Shown in pieces: positions 1-8,217 of a stretch of 43,403 nucleotides of DNA (its first letter is position 1; each line of letters opens with the position of its first letter). The stretch is from an uncultured Clostridia bacterium. Its GTDB lineage: Bacteria > Bacillota > Clostridia > Christensenellales > Pumilibacteraceae. The notes under the pieces are model-generated. The model made no database searches. It had not been told where the DNA came from and saw only the letters and a list, made by a program, of their open reading frames with translations. The position numbers and the translations under genes were made by a program. The DNA lies in assembly GCA_947632125.1 (NCBI GenBank), contig CANRNV010000009.1, forward strand, positions 1-43,403, read 5' to 3'.

Positions 1-2
1 TC

Positions 3-194
3 AGCTATATGAACCACGGCAGCTTTATCGTCAATCTTGATGTAACATCTTTCGAAGCAAAAAGCGCAACCGAAGTTGTATTTACCGCGTCGGGCTTCCC
101 CAACAGCACCATAACCAAAGTTGGCGATACTATCTCTATTCAGCTTTCCAATGGCGGCGGCGGTGCAACCGGTCTTACCAAAAAAGCCGCTTAA
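3..194 (+). CDS. 3' end of an unrecognised protein (5' partial)
   Basis: An open frame enters from the left edge and stops with TAA at 192-194. An ATG at 9 lies inside it but has no ribosome binding site in view, so I read this as the C-terminal 63 or so residues of a longer protein. The visible part is rich in beta-formers and Thr/Ser, with a glycine run (SNGGGGATG) and a basic end, TKKAA. I do not recognise the family. It is followed by a bidirectional terminator at 301-337. Confidence 0.5.
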   Translation, partial: SYMNHGSFIVNLDVTSFEAKSATEVVFTASGFPNSTITKVGDTISIQLSNGGGGATGLTKKAA

Positions 195-221
195 CCTTAA
201 CGCTTGCACTTCGACATTTAT

Positions 222-235
222 CGGAGCGAAGCGAC
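222..235 (+). repeat. core fragment of the interspersed repeat
   Basis: CGGAGCGAAGCGAC matches the start of the conserved right-hand block of two longer repeat copies at 30893 and 36986. The rest of the block is not present here. A partial form of the T-rich hairpin of those copies (GCAACTTTTTTGAAAAAA) occurs near 356. This looks like a degraded copy. Confidence 0.45.
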
Positions 236-300
236 CCCCAAAAGAAAAGTCGAGGAGATTCCTCAACATTAAAAAGCTCATGAATGCATCCTTTTTAATA

Positions 301-337
301 AACAAAAGGGTGGGGGCATAGCCCCCACTCTTTTGTT
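301..337. terminator. bidirectional intrinsic terminator
   Basis: A 17-bp inverted repeat (arms 301-317 and 321-337) has one G-T wobble and a 3-base loop. The arms end in AACAAAA and TTTTGTT, giving an A/T tract on each strand. It lies between two convergent genes, the fragment ending at 194 and the minus-strand gene at 383-934, and can serve both. Confidence 0.8.
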
Positions 338-382
338 ATTGCAATTTAATGTTTTTGCAACTTTTTTGAAAAAATGGAATAG

Positions 383-934
383 TTAATCGTCTACGAATTC
401 GATGATTTGGTTTATGTTTTGATTGATATTGCGGTGTTCGCGCCTCAGCCTCGGGCGTTCGAGCAAGAAGGAGTCGGCGGCTTCCCACAGCGAGAAAGAG
501 CCGACGATCGAGAGGATCTCGGCAAAGAACACATCGTCGGACGAAAGGGCAAAGTAGAAGTAGGCGGCAAGCACCAAGACGCCGAAAATCGTCAAAGCGA
601 TCATCTTTCGGGTATTGGAAGCCATATCCCACATAAGGTCGTAAGTTTTCATGGTGTAATGGCGTTTCATTATCCGTCGGATCTCGTCCTGTTCCTCGCT
701 TGGGATCGAGCCGTGCATACGCACTTTAAGCGGAATGTTTGCGGGAATGATATTGGCTTGCTTGTCGATAAAGTCGTAGATATCGTCGCTTAAATCACGG
801 TTCTTTTCGGTGGAAAGCGGATCGTAGAGTTCGGACGGAAGCCTTAGGTCGACGACCGCAAAGCCCTCGTCGTCCTTTATCTCCTCGACGAACTTTATCA
901 GTTGCTCTGTTTTTTCTTTCCTTTTCGTATTCAT
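383..934 (-). CDS. conserved hypothetical membrane protein, two helices
   Basis: 183 residues. The N-terminal 105 residues are charged and soluble; two hydrophobic segments follow at about 111-130 and 135-152, then a short basic, Asn-rich tail. No signal peptide is seen, so this is probably an inner-membrane protein with cytoplasmic ends. A good ribosome binding site (GGAAGTGAG) lies just upstream of the ATG on the minus strand. It is a single-gene unit, convergent with the gene to its left and divergent from the Rho-like gene to its right. I do not recognise a named family. I have the impression that similar proteins ending in a FxLWEAxDxFLLER-type motif are common in Clostridia, but cannot verify this. 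No function is proposed. Confidence 0.7.
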   Translation of the reverse strand: MNTKRKEKTEQLIKFVEEIKDDEGFAVVDLRLPSELYDPLSTEKNRDLSDDIYDFIDKQANIIPANIPLKVRMHGSIPSEEQDEIRRIMKRHYTMKTYDLMWDMASNTRKMIALTIFGVLVLAAYFYFALSSDDVFFAEILSIVGSFSLWEAADSFLLERPRLRREHRNINQNINQIIEFVDD

Positions 935-1145
935 AAAAACTCACTTCCAAAAGATAAAAATAAGATTTCGTAATGGAGGCGAAGCGGCAAAAAATCGCTT
1001 TGCATCCACCTATAAGGCATTATACTATATTCCGCAAATAAATGCAAGCGTAGGAGGACAATTCATTTCGAGTCGAATTATAGCCTTATGATACGAGGCA
1101 AAGGTAAAGAATTGATACAATCGTCGGATTTATGTAAAAAAATGT

Positions 1146-1174
1146 TTGATTTTTCGTAGGCTTTATGATATAAT
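1146..1174 (+). promoter_or_regulatory. SigA-type promoter of the Rho-like/secA operon
   Basis: TTGATT at 1146-1151 and a perfect TATAAT at 1169-1174 are separated by 17 bases. Transcription would start near 1181, only 5 bases before an ATG at 1186 and 17 before the preferred ATG at 1198, so the leader is very short. Confidence 0.75.
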
Positions 1175-1197
1175 ACTTGAAACCGATGGGTGGCAGT

Positions 1198-2145
1198 ATG
1201 TCAAAGAACAGGAAATTGTACGATTTGGAAATCGAATACGAGAATCTGAGCGGCCCCTATAAGGCAATTTACGACGAACTCGGCTTGTCGCTTCAAGACA
1301 TGAGCGTCCTGGAAATAAAACACTTTGCGGACGACTTCGGCATAAAGATCCCCACGTCGTGCGTAAAAGAAGAGCTCGTCGATTACACTGTCGGTAGGGT
1401 GCTGATGCCGTTTATGCCACCGTCCGAGCGAATCTGTCGCAAGCTTTGGGACCTCTTTAAGGAGGGCGACAACGAGATAATCAGGGGCTTTTGCGAGCTG
1501 CGCGACGGCGAATGGTACGTGGGAAGAGTCGTCATCTTTCCGCCGCTAGCCAAGTTGCACGATCTCCGCGAGGGCGACAAGATCGAGGGCTTGGTGGGCG
1601 ACCTCAACGGTATCAAGATGCTCGTCACCATCATAAGCCTCGAAAGCGACGGCATCGAGCGAAAGCTCTTTTCGGATATCCACGTGTTGAGCGGCGGACG
1701 TATGTGTAATATCGAGGGGACCGTTGCGGGCGAACTGCTAAGCGGTTTACGGGTCGGCGAAAGGGTAATAATGAGAGATATGAGTTTGGATCTGGCAAAC
1801 TCCATCGCACAGTCTTTCACTCATTCGGTACGACTGTTCATCGATTTCGCGCCCGAATTCGAGTCGGACATGGAAAGGGAGATCTTCGTTGCCGAATTTT
1901 CGCTGGGCAGAGAGGAGAAGCTGGCAATAGCGCGGCTTTCGGTCGAGAGGTGCAAGCGACTTGCGGAACGAGGCAGGGAAGTGACGTTGGTCGTCATGGG
2001 CTTCGACACGTTGCAAGACTCGGACATCGAGCGCAGCATTATCGGGGCGGGCAGGTGCTTTGATACGGGCGGCTTAACTGTCATCGTGCAGATGAGCGAA
2101 GAAAAGAACGAAGAATACAAAACGATAGCAACAAGAATAGTATAG
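1198..2145 (+). CDS. degenerate Rho-like protein lacking the P-loop
   Basis: 315 residues from the ATG at 1198 (GGGTGG just upstream); TTG at 1177 and ATG at 1186 are alternative starts. The sequence follows the order of transcription termination factor Rho. A Rho_N/SAP-like helical segment spans about 24-70. A cold-shock-like RNA-binding segment spans about 97-134 (GFCELRDGEWYVGR, LREGDKIEGLV). LFSDIHVLSGGR (158-168) parallels LFENLTPL of Rho. VGERVIMRDMSLDLANSIAQS (about 186-206) aligns with the Rho Walker A stretch, but GxxKAGKT is gone. Later, VERCKRLAERGREVTLVVM parallels the Walker B region and GAGRCFDTGGLTVIV parallels FGAARNVEEGGSLTIIA. The catalytic and C-terminal hexamer regions of Rho (about 419 residues) are missing. 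It should not hydrolyse ATP. RNA binding or Rho modulation is inference. It is the first gene of the secA operon, 8 bases before secA. Confidence 0.7.
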   Translation: MSKNRKLYDLEIEYENLSGPYKAIYDELGLSLQDMSVLEIKHFADDFGIKIPTSCVKEELVDYTVGRVLMPFMPPSERICRKLWDLFKEGDNEIIRGFCELRDGEWYVGRVVIFPPLAKLHDLREGDKIEGLVGDLNGIKMLVTIISLESDGIERKLFSDIHVLSGGRMCNIEGTVAGELLSGLRVGERVIMRDMSLDLANSIAQSFTHSVRLFIDFAPEFESDMEREIFVAEFSLGREEKLAIARLSVERCKRLAERGREVTLVVMGFDTLQDSDIERSIIGAGRCFDTGGLTVIVQMSEEKNEEYKTIATRIV

Positions 2146-2153
2146 GAGAGAAT

Positions 2154-4901
2154 ATGGGTTTAATATCTTTTATTAAGGGCGGGGACAACCGCAAGCAAAT
2201 CAAAAAACTCGAAAACATAGCTTATAAAATCGAGGCGCTCGACGAGCAAATGCAAGAGCTTAGCGACGACGAACTCAAAGCCAAGACAGCCGAATTCAAA
2301 AAGAGACTCACCGAGTACGAAACGCTCGACAACATTTTGCCCGAGGCGTACGCCGTAGTCAGAGAGGCGGCAAGCCGCGTGCTCGGCATGAAGCACTATC
2401 ACGTGCAGTTGCTCGGCGGAATTGCGCTCCATCAGGGCAGAATAGCCGAGATGCGTACCGGTGAAGGTAAAACGCTCGTCGCCACGCTTCCCTCCTATCT
2501 AAACGCGCTCGAGGGCAAGGGCGTGCACGTAGTCACCGTCAACGACTACCTCGCAAAGCGTGACGCCGAGTGGATGGGCAAGGTGCACAGGTTCCTCGGG
2601 CTCACCGTGGGCGTTGCCATTGCGGGAATGTCGAGCGAGGAAAAGCGCGCGGCGTACAATTGCGACATAACGTACGCCACCAACAACGAGCTCGGCTTCG
2701 ACTACCTCAGGGACAACATGGTCGTGTATCAATCCGCGCTCGTGCAAAGAGGGCTGCACTACGCCATAATCGACGAGGTGGACAGCATACTCATCGATGA
2801 GGCGAGAACTCCGCTTATCATAAGCGGCGCGGGCGGCAAGAGCAGCGATATGTACACCATCGCCAATCGCTTTGTAAGGGGGCTTAAAGCCTCGACCAAC
2901 ATCGACGACGAGGGCAAAGCCGAGGACGGCGAGGAAAGCAACGGCGACTACGAAGTGGACAAAAAGAAGAGAGCCGTCAACCTCACCGAGCGAGGCATCG
3001 AAAAAGCCGAGCGGTTCTTCAATGTCGAAGATCTGACTTCGGTGGACAATTCCGAACTCAATCACTATATAAACAACGCTTTAAGGGCGGTCTACGTCAT
3101 GAAAAAGGACGTGGACTATATCGTTCGCGACGGCGAGGTGCTCATCGTCGACGAGTTTACCGGTCGTGTCATGGTGGGCAGGCGATACAGCGACGGACTT
3201 CACCAGGCGATCGAGGCGAAAGAGGGCGTGCGTATCCAAAACGAGAACCGCACGAGGGCGACCATCACGTTCCAAAACTACTTTAAGCTTTACGGCAAGT
3301 TGAGCGGAATGACGGGTACCGCCAAGACCGAGGAAACCGAATTCAGGGGCATTTACGGATTGGACGTAGTTGTCATTCCGCCCAACAAGCCCAGCCAAAG
3401 AGTGGACGAAAACGACGCCGTTTTCCCCACGCTCAAAGGCAAGATAAACGCCATTATGGAGGACATCGAGGAGTGCTACAAGATGGGTCAGCCCGTGCTT
3501 GTGGGCACGACCAACGTCGAAAAGAGCGAGGAACTCAGCAAGATCCTCACCCAGCGACGAATACCGCACAACGTCCTCAACGCCAAGAACCACTTGCGCG
3601 AGGCGGAGATAATCGCTCAGGCGGGCAAGAAAGGTCAGGTCACCATAGCCACCAACATGGCAGGTCGAGGCACCGATATTTTGCTCGGCGGCAATGCCGA
3701 ATACATGGCTATGCAGCGAATGAGGAACTCGGGCATGAGCGAGGAAGCAATCTACAACGCCACTTCGTACTTTACTACCGAGGACCCCGAAATTTTGGAA
3801 GCGAGGAGAATTTTCAAGGAGTATTACAACTCGTTTAAGGACGAGATCGAAAAGGAAAAGCAAGAGGTCAAGGCGGTCGGCGGACTGAGAATAATAGGCA
3901 CCGAGCGCCACGAGTCGAGGCGAATAGACAATCAGCTTCGAGGTCGTGCGGGTCGTCAAGGCGACGAGGGCAGCACCAAGTTCTACCTCTCGATGGAGGA
4001 CGACATGATAAGGCTGTTCGGCGGCGACAGAATGAAGCGTATCGCCGATATGTTCAAGCTCGACGAGGACACGGCTATCGAGATGAAGATGCTCACTCGC
4101 GGTATCGAGAGCGCGCAACGCGAACTCGAAGGTCGCAACTACCGCACCCGAAAAACGGTGCTCGAATACGACGACGTTATGAACGTTCAACGTCACACCG
4201 TCTATGAGGAGCGCAACCGCATTTTGAGGGGCGAGTCGGTACACGAAACGATCTTGGACATGATGAAAGGTCAGGTCGACCTTATTGTCGACACGTATGC
4301 CAATCCCAAACTCGATTGGAAAGATTGGGACTACGAGGAACTTATCAAGGAAGTTCACCGCAAGTTGCTGCCGGGCGACGAGGAGTATATCGACGAGGAC
4401 GTGCTCAATCGCTACGACATCGACGAACTCAAAGAGTATATCTACAACGAGATGATGAGCGTATACAATCAAAAGATCTCGGACGCAGCCTCGCTCGGCT
4501 TGGACTTCGAGGAAGTGGAGCGCATAATCCTCCTTAAAATCGTGGACTCCAAGTGGACCGACCATATCGACATTATGGACGGATTGAGGCGAGATATAGG
4601 GCTTCAAGCGTACGGACAAAACGACCCCGTGCTCATGTACAAAAAGGAGGGCTTCGAACTCTTCGAGGAGATGAACAACAACATTCGCGAGGACACGGTG
4701 GCTTATCTTATGAGGGTCAATGTCGAAAAGGCTCCCACCAAGCGTGAGGATCAGACGGGCGACCTCGTTATGAACAGCGACGGATCGAAGCCGGTAAAAA
4801 CTCCCGTGACCAAGGCGAAAAAAGTCGGCCCCAACGCTCCCTGCCCGTGCGGAAGCGGAAAAAAGTACAAAAACTGCTGTATGCATAAGGAAAACGACTA
4901 A
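2154..4901 (+). CDS. secA: preprotein translocase ATPase SecA
   Basis: 915 residues, close to the usual length. SecA is the cytosolic motor that drives preproteins through SecYEG. The first nucleotide-binding domain has Walker A RTGEGKT (101-107) and DEVD Walker B near 206 (IIDEVDSILIDEARTPL). TNMAGRGTDILLGG and GLRIIGTERHESRR mark NBD2. An acidic insert rich in Asp/Glu (about 245-270) breaks NBD1. The C-terminus has the zinc-binding SEC-C motif CPCGSGKKYKNCC, which normally contacts SecB or the ribosome. The start is the ATG at 2154, preceded by TAGGAGAG. It follows the Rho-like gene closely and prfB starts 3 bases after its stop, so the genes are probably co-transcribed. Confidence 0.97.
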   Translation: MGLISFIKGGDNRKQIKKLENIAYKIEALDEQMQELSDDELKAKTAEFKKRLTEYETLDNILPEAYAVVREAASRVLGMKHYHVQLLGGIALHQGRIAEMRTGEGKTLVATLPSYLNALEGKGVHVVTVNDYLAKRDAEWMGKVHRFLGLTVGVAIAGMSSEEKRAAYNCDITYATNNELGFDYLRDNMVVYQSALVQRGLHYAIIDEVDSILIDEARTPLIISGAGGKSSDMYTIANRFVRGLKASTNIDDEGKAEDGEESNGDYEVDKKKRAVNLTERGIEKAERFFNVEDLTSVDNSELNHYINNALRAVYVMKKDVDYIVRDGEVLIVDEFTGRVMVGRRYSDGLHQAIEAKEGVRIQNENRTRATITFQNYFKLYGKLSGMTGTAKTEETEFRGIYGLDVVVIPPNKPSQRVDENDAVFPTLKGKINAIMEDIEECYKMGQPVLVGTTNVEKSEELSKILTQRRIPHNVLNAKNHLREAEIIAQAGKKGQVTIATNMAGRGTDILLGGNAEYMAMQRMRNSGMSEEAIYNATSYFTTEDPEILEARRIFKEYYNSFKDEIEKEKQEVKAVGGLRIIGTERHESRRIDNQLRGRAGRQGDEGSTKFYLSMEDDMIRLFGGDRMKRIADMFKLDEDTAIEMKMLTRGIESAQRELEGRNYRTRKTVLEYDDVMNVQRHTVYEERNRILRGESVHETILDMMKGQVDLIVDTYANPKLDWKDWDYEELIKEVHRKLLPGDEEYIDEDVLNRYDIDELKEYIYNEMMSVYNQKISDAASLGLDFEEVERIILLKIVDSKWTDHIDIMDGLRRDIGLQAYGQNDPVLMYKKEGFELFEEMNNNIREDTVAYLMRVNVEKAPTKREDQTGDLVMNSDGSKPVKTPVTKAKKVGPNAPCPCGSGKKYKNCCMHKEND

Positions 4902-4904
4902 GGC

Positions 4905-6002
4905 ATGATAGTGCTTGACGAAATAAAAGCAAGAATAAAGGCGATAAAAAGCAAACTCGACGAGTGTTGCGAGGCGTTTGACGTGGATAAACTGCTCGCC
5001 CGAAAGGCGGAACTATCCAAGCTTCAAGAGGACCCCGAACTTTACGGCGACTTAAAACGTGCGCAAAGTATCAATGTCGAGGCAAAGAACATATCCGATC
5101 GCCTCGACGATCTTGACGCCAAAAAAAAGAGCGTGCTCGACGCCGAGCAGTATGTGGAACTCATCGAGGCGGAGGACGACGAGAGCTTGCTGAGCGAACT
5201 CAACGAACTGCTCGACAGCCTCGACGTCGAGGTCGAAAAGTTGCACCTTACCTCACTTCTTAAAGGCGAGTACGACATGAAGAACGCCATACTCACCCTC
5301 CATGCGGGCGCGGGCGGCACCGAGGCGCAGGATTGGACGCAAATGCTGTATCGTATGTACCGAATGTACGCCGAAAAGAGCAGGTATTCGGTGGAGGTGT
5401 TGGATGTCCTCGACGGCGACGAGGCGGGGCTTAAAAGCATCACCTTTTTGGTGAAAGGGCTAAACGCCTACGGATTTCTCAAAGCCGAAAAGGGCGTGCA
5501 CAGGCTCGTCCGCATTTCGCCGTTTGACAGCAATGCCCGCCGTCACACCTCGTTTGCCAGCCTCGAAGTCATGCCCGAGATAGAAAACGACATGACGATA
5601 AAGGTTTCGCCCGACGAACTGAGGATCGACACCTTTCGAAGCGGCGGCGCGGGCGGTCAGCACATCAACAAGACGGACAGCGCGGTGCGAATAACTCATC
5701 TTCCCACCGGCATTGTCGTGACCTGCCAAAACGAGCGCAGTCAGATCCAGAACAAAGAAACGGCTATGAAGATGCTGTACAGCAAGCTTGCCGAACTCAG
5801 AGAGCGGGAACTCGGCGAACGCAATGCCGAGATAAAGGGCGAACTCAAAAAGATAGAGTGGGGCAGTCAAATTCGCTCGTACGTCTTCCAGCCGTACACC
5901 ATGGTCAAGGACCACAGGACGGGCTACGAGGACCCCGACGTCTTTTCGGTAATGGACGGCAACATCGGCGAATTTATATTCGAATATCTCAAAAAGGCTT
6001 AG
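4905..6002 (+). CDS. prfB: peptide chain release factor 2 (no programmed frameshift)
   Basis: 365 residues, full length. RF2 recognises UAA and UGA stop codons and triggers peptide release. It has the tripeptide anticodon SPF at 205-207 (RISPFDSNARRHTSFAS) and the catalytic GGQ at 250-252 (RSGGAGGQHINKTDSA). Many bacterial prfB genes carry an in-frame UGA near codon 25 that needs a +1 frameshift. Here the frame is continuous through the matching place, where EAFDVD (23-28) corresponds to YL(stop)DYD. Autoregulation by frameshifting is therefore absent. The ATG at 4905 lies 3 bases after the secA stop, with AAGG at the end of secA as a distant ribosome binding site. Confidence 0.95.
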   Translation: MIVLDEIKARIKAIKSKLDECCEAFDVDKLLARKAELSKLQEDPELYGDLKRAQSINVEAKNISDRLDDLDAKKKSVLDAEQYVELIEAEDDESLLSELNELLDSLDVEVEKLHLTSLLKGEYDMKNAILTLHAGAGGTEAQDWTQMLYRMYRMYAEKSRYSVEVLDVLDGDEAGLKSITFLVKGLNAYGFLKAEKGVHRLVRISPFDSNARRHTSFASLEVMPEIENDMTIKVSPDELRIDTFRSGGAGGQHINKTDSAVRITHLPTGIVVTCQNERSQIQNKETAMKMLYSKLAELRERELGERNAEIKGELKKIEWGSQIRSYVFQPYTMVKDHRTGYEDPDVFSVMDGNIGEFIFEYLKKA

Positions 6003-6005
6003 ATA

Positions 6006-7049
6006 ATGTACAACGACTTGACCAAGGACAAATTTTTGCGTCTTAAAGGCGCAGACCCGCTGGTGCTCGGGATCGAAAGCTCGTGCGACGAAACGGCGGT
6101 CGCCGTTTTGCGGGGCAGAACGGTATTGTCTAACATCATCGCTTCGCAGATCATGACCCACCGCAAGTACGGCGGCGTCGTGCCCGAGGTCGCATCGAGG
6201 GAGCATACGAGCATAATTATCGACTGCATCGACAGGGCGCTCGGCGAGGCGAACGTGACGCTCGACGACATCGACTGCGTGGGCGTGACTTACGGAGCGG
6301 GACTTATAGGCGCGCTCCTTGTGGGCGTTTCCGTTGCCAAGGCGATCTGCTTAGCCAAGGACATTCCGCTCGTCAAGGTCAATCATATCGAGGGGCACAT
6401 TTGCGCCAACTATATAGGAACGGAACTTACCCCTCCGTTCATTTCGCTCGTCGCGAGCGGCGGGCACACCTCGTTGTTTTCGGTGCGGGGCTACAATGAC
6501 TACACGGTAATAGGCGGCACCAAGGACGACGCGATAGGCGAGGCGTTCGACAAGGTCGCGCGGCTACTCGGTCTGCCGTATCCGGGCGGTCCCGAGGTGG
6601 ACAAGCTCGCAAAAACGGGCAAGCCGTGCATCAAATTTTACAAACACGCCAAGGGTGTAAGCCCCGACCTTTCGCTCAGCTATTCGGGGCTTAAAACGGC
6701 GGTCGTAAACTATATCCACACGCTAAAACAGCGTGGCGAGCCGATAAACGAGGCGGACGTATGCGCCTCTTTCACTGCCGAGGCGGTGGATCTGCTCGTC
6801 GATACAACGCTCGCTGCGGCAAGGCGATACGGGCAAAAGACGATCGTTTTGGCGGGCGGCGTGGCGGCAAATTCGTATCTTAGGGACAAGCTTGCTCTCG
6901 AAGGGAAGCGCGGCGGCTTCGACGTCGTGTACCCCCCTCTTTCGCTTTGCACCGACAACGGAGCGATGATCGCCATGAGGGCGTATCTTTCGGCGGTCGA
7001 GGGCTTTGACTACGCCGATATGACGCTCAATGCGAGGTCGAACATATGA
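6006..7049 (+). CDS. tsaD: tRNA N6-adenosine threonylcarbamoyltransferase TsaD
   Basis: 347 residues. TsaD transfers the threonylcarbamoyl group to A37 of tRNAs reading ANN codons, together with TsaB, TsaC and TsaE, none of which is in this window. The N-terminal ASKHA motif is LGIESSCDET (21-30). The metal-binding HxxxH is H127 and H131 (NHIEGH). SGGHT and the C-terminal GGVAAN and TDNGAMIA motifs are present. About 18 residues precede the usual family start (VLGIESSCDET), which is slightly long. The ATG at 6006 is 3 bases after the prfB stop and has no strong ribosome binding site, suggesting translational coupling. Its stop overlaps the mnmA start. Confidence 0.95.
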   Translation: MYNDLTKDKFLRLKGADPLVLGIESSCDETAVAVLRGRTVLSNIIASQIMTHRKYGGVVPEVASREHTSIIIDCIDRALGEANVTLDDIDCVGVTYGAGLIGALLVGVSVAKAICLAKDIPLVKVNHIEGHICANYIGTELTPPFISLVASGGHTSLFSVRGYNDYTVIGGTKDDAIGEAFDKVARLLGLPYPGGPEVDKLAKTGKPCIKFYKHAKGVSPDLSLSYSGLKTAVVNYIHTLKQRGEPINEADVCASFTAEAVDLLVDTTLAAARRYGQKTIVLAGGVAANSYLRDKLALEGKRGGFDVVYPPLSLCTDNGAMIAMRAYLSAVEGFDYADMTLNARSNI

Positions 7050-8149
7050 GTACGGTAGTGGTAGGTATGAGCGGCGGCGTCGATTCGTCGGTGGCGGCTC
7101 TCCTCCTTAAAGAGCGGGGCTACGACGTGGTCGGGCTGTTCATGCACAATTGGGAGGAGGAAGAAGAGGATGGCGGCGCGTGCACCTCAGCCGAAGATTG
7201 GCAGGACGTGCAGGCGGTGTGCGGGTATCTGGGTATTCCGCACTACTCCGTCAACTTCGCTCGGGAGTATTACGAGCGGGTCTTTGAATACTTTTTGAAC
7301 GAGTACTTTAAGGGCAGGACGCCCAATCCCGACGTGCTTTGCAATCGAGAGATAAAGTTCGGGGCGTTCAAAGACTACGCCATGAAGCTCGGGGACTGCG
7401 TCGCCACGGGTCACTACTGTAACGTGGGTGAGGAAAACGGGCTCCCGACACTTTTGAAAGCGGTCGACGGGGATAAGGATCAGACCTACTTCCTTTGCGA
7501 CACGCGGACCGAGCAGCTTAAAGATGTGATGTTCCCGCTCGGCAATTTGCGCAAGAGCGAAGTAAGGGCGATCGCCGAAAAGAACGGGCTCGTCACTTCC
7601 AAAAAGAAAGATTCCACCGGCATATGCTTTATCGGCGAGCGCAAATTCCGCGCTTTCCTCAAACAGTATCTGCCGGCAAAACCCGGCGTCATCGTCGACA
7701 CCTTCGGCAAAGAGGTCGGTCGGCACGAAGGGCTTATGTACTACACCCTCGGTCAGCGTCGTGGGCTGGGTATAGGCGGAGTAAAGGGCGAGGCACAGCA
7801 AAGGTGGTACGTCGTGGACAAGGACATGACGCATAACAGGCTGATTGTATCGTGCGGCGAGGGCGAGGAATTGCTTACCTGTGGCTTAAAAACCGAGGGG
7901 TTCAACCTCATCGGCTGCGAAAATCTGCCGACCGTGTTCGAGTGCACCGCCAAGATGCGATATCGCCAACCCGAGCAAAAGGTGCGCGTAAAACTGTCGG
8001 ACGGCGTGGCGACGATAAAATTCGCCGAGAGGCAAAGAGCGGTGACGTGCGGACAGTTCGCCGTGCTGTACTTGGGTGACAGGTGCCTCGGCGGCGGCGT
8101 TATCGGCTCGACTTTCGCCTCCGCCGACGATGGGGAATTGGATTTTTAA
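7046..8149 (+). CDS. mnmA: tRNA-specific 2-thiouridylase MnmA
   Basis: 367 residues. MnmA thiolates U34 of tRNA Lys, Glu and Gln, using ATP and a persulfide sulfur donor. The PP-loop SGGVDSS is at 9-15. The two catalytic cysteines are C99 (NPDVLCNREIKF) and C194 (DSTGICFIGER). LGQRRGLGIGG marks the tRNA-binding part. The start overlaps the tsaD stop (ATGA, 7046-7049), so it is translationally coupled to tsaD. Two tRNA anticodon-loop modification genes thus lie together, behind prfB. Confidence 0.95.
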   Translation: MSTVVVGMSGGVDSSVAALLLKERGYDVVGLFMHNWEEEEEDGGACTSAEDWQDVQAVCGYLGIPHYSVNFAREYYERVFEYFLNEYFKGRTPNPDVLCNREIKFGAFKDYAMKLGDCVATGHYCNVGEENGLPTLLKAVDGDKDQTYFLCDTRTEQLKDVMFPLGNLRKSEVRAIAEKNGLVTSKKKDSTGICFIGERKFRAFLKQYLPAKPGVIVDTFGKEVGRHEGLMYYTLGQRRGLGIGGVKGEAQQRWYVVDKDMTHNRLIVSCGEGEELLTCGLKTEGFNLIGCENLPTVFECTAKMRYRQPEQKVRVKLSDGVATIKFAERQRAVTCGQFAVLYLGDRCLGGGVIGSTFASADDGELDF

Positions 8150-8217
8150 GGAAGAGTTTCAAAGCGACACTCTTTCTTTTGAAAATAAGTATCGAATTTA
8201 AGGAGGTCTGTAATTTT

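Noticed and set aside
3081-4886. 601-codon open frame antisense to secA
   Set aside because: It mirrors secA exactly and arises from codon bias; it has no family resemblance and no ribosome binding site.
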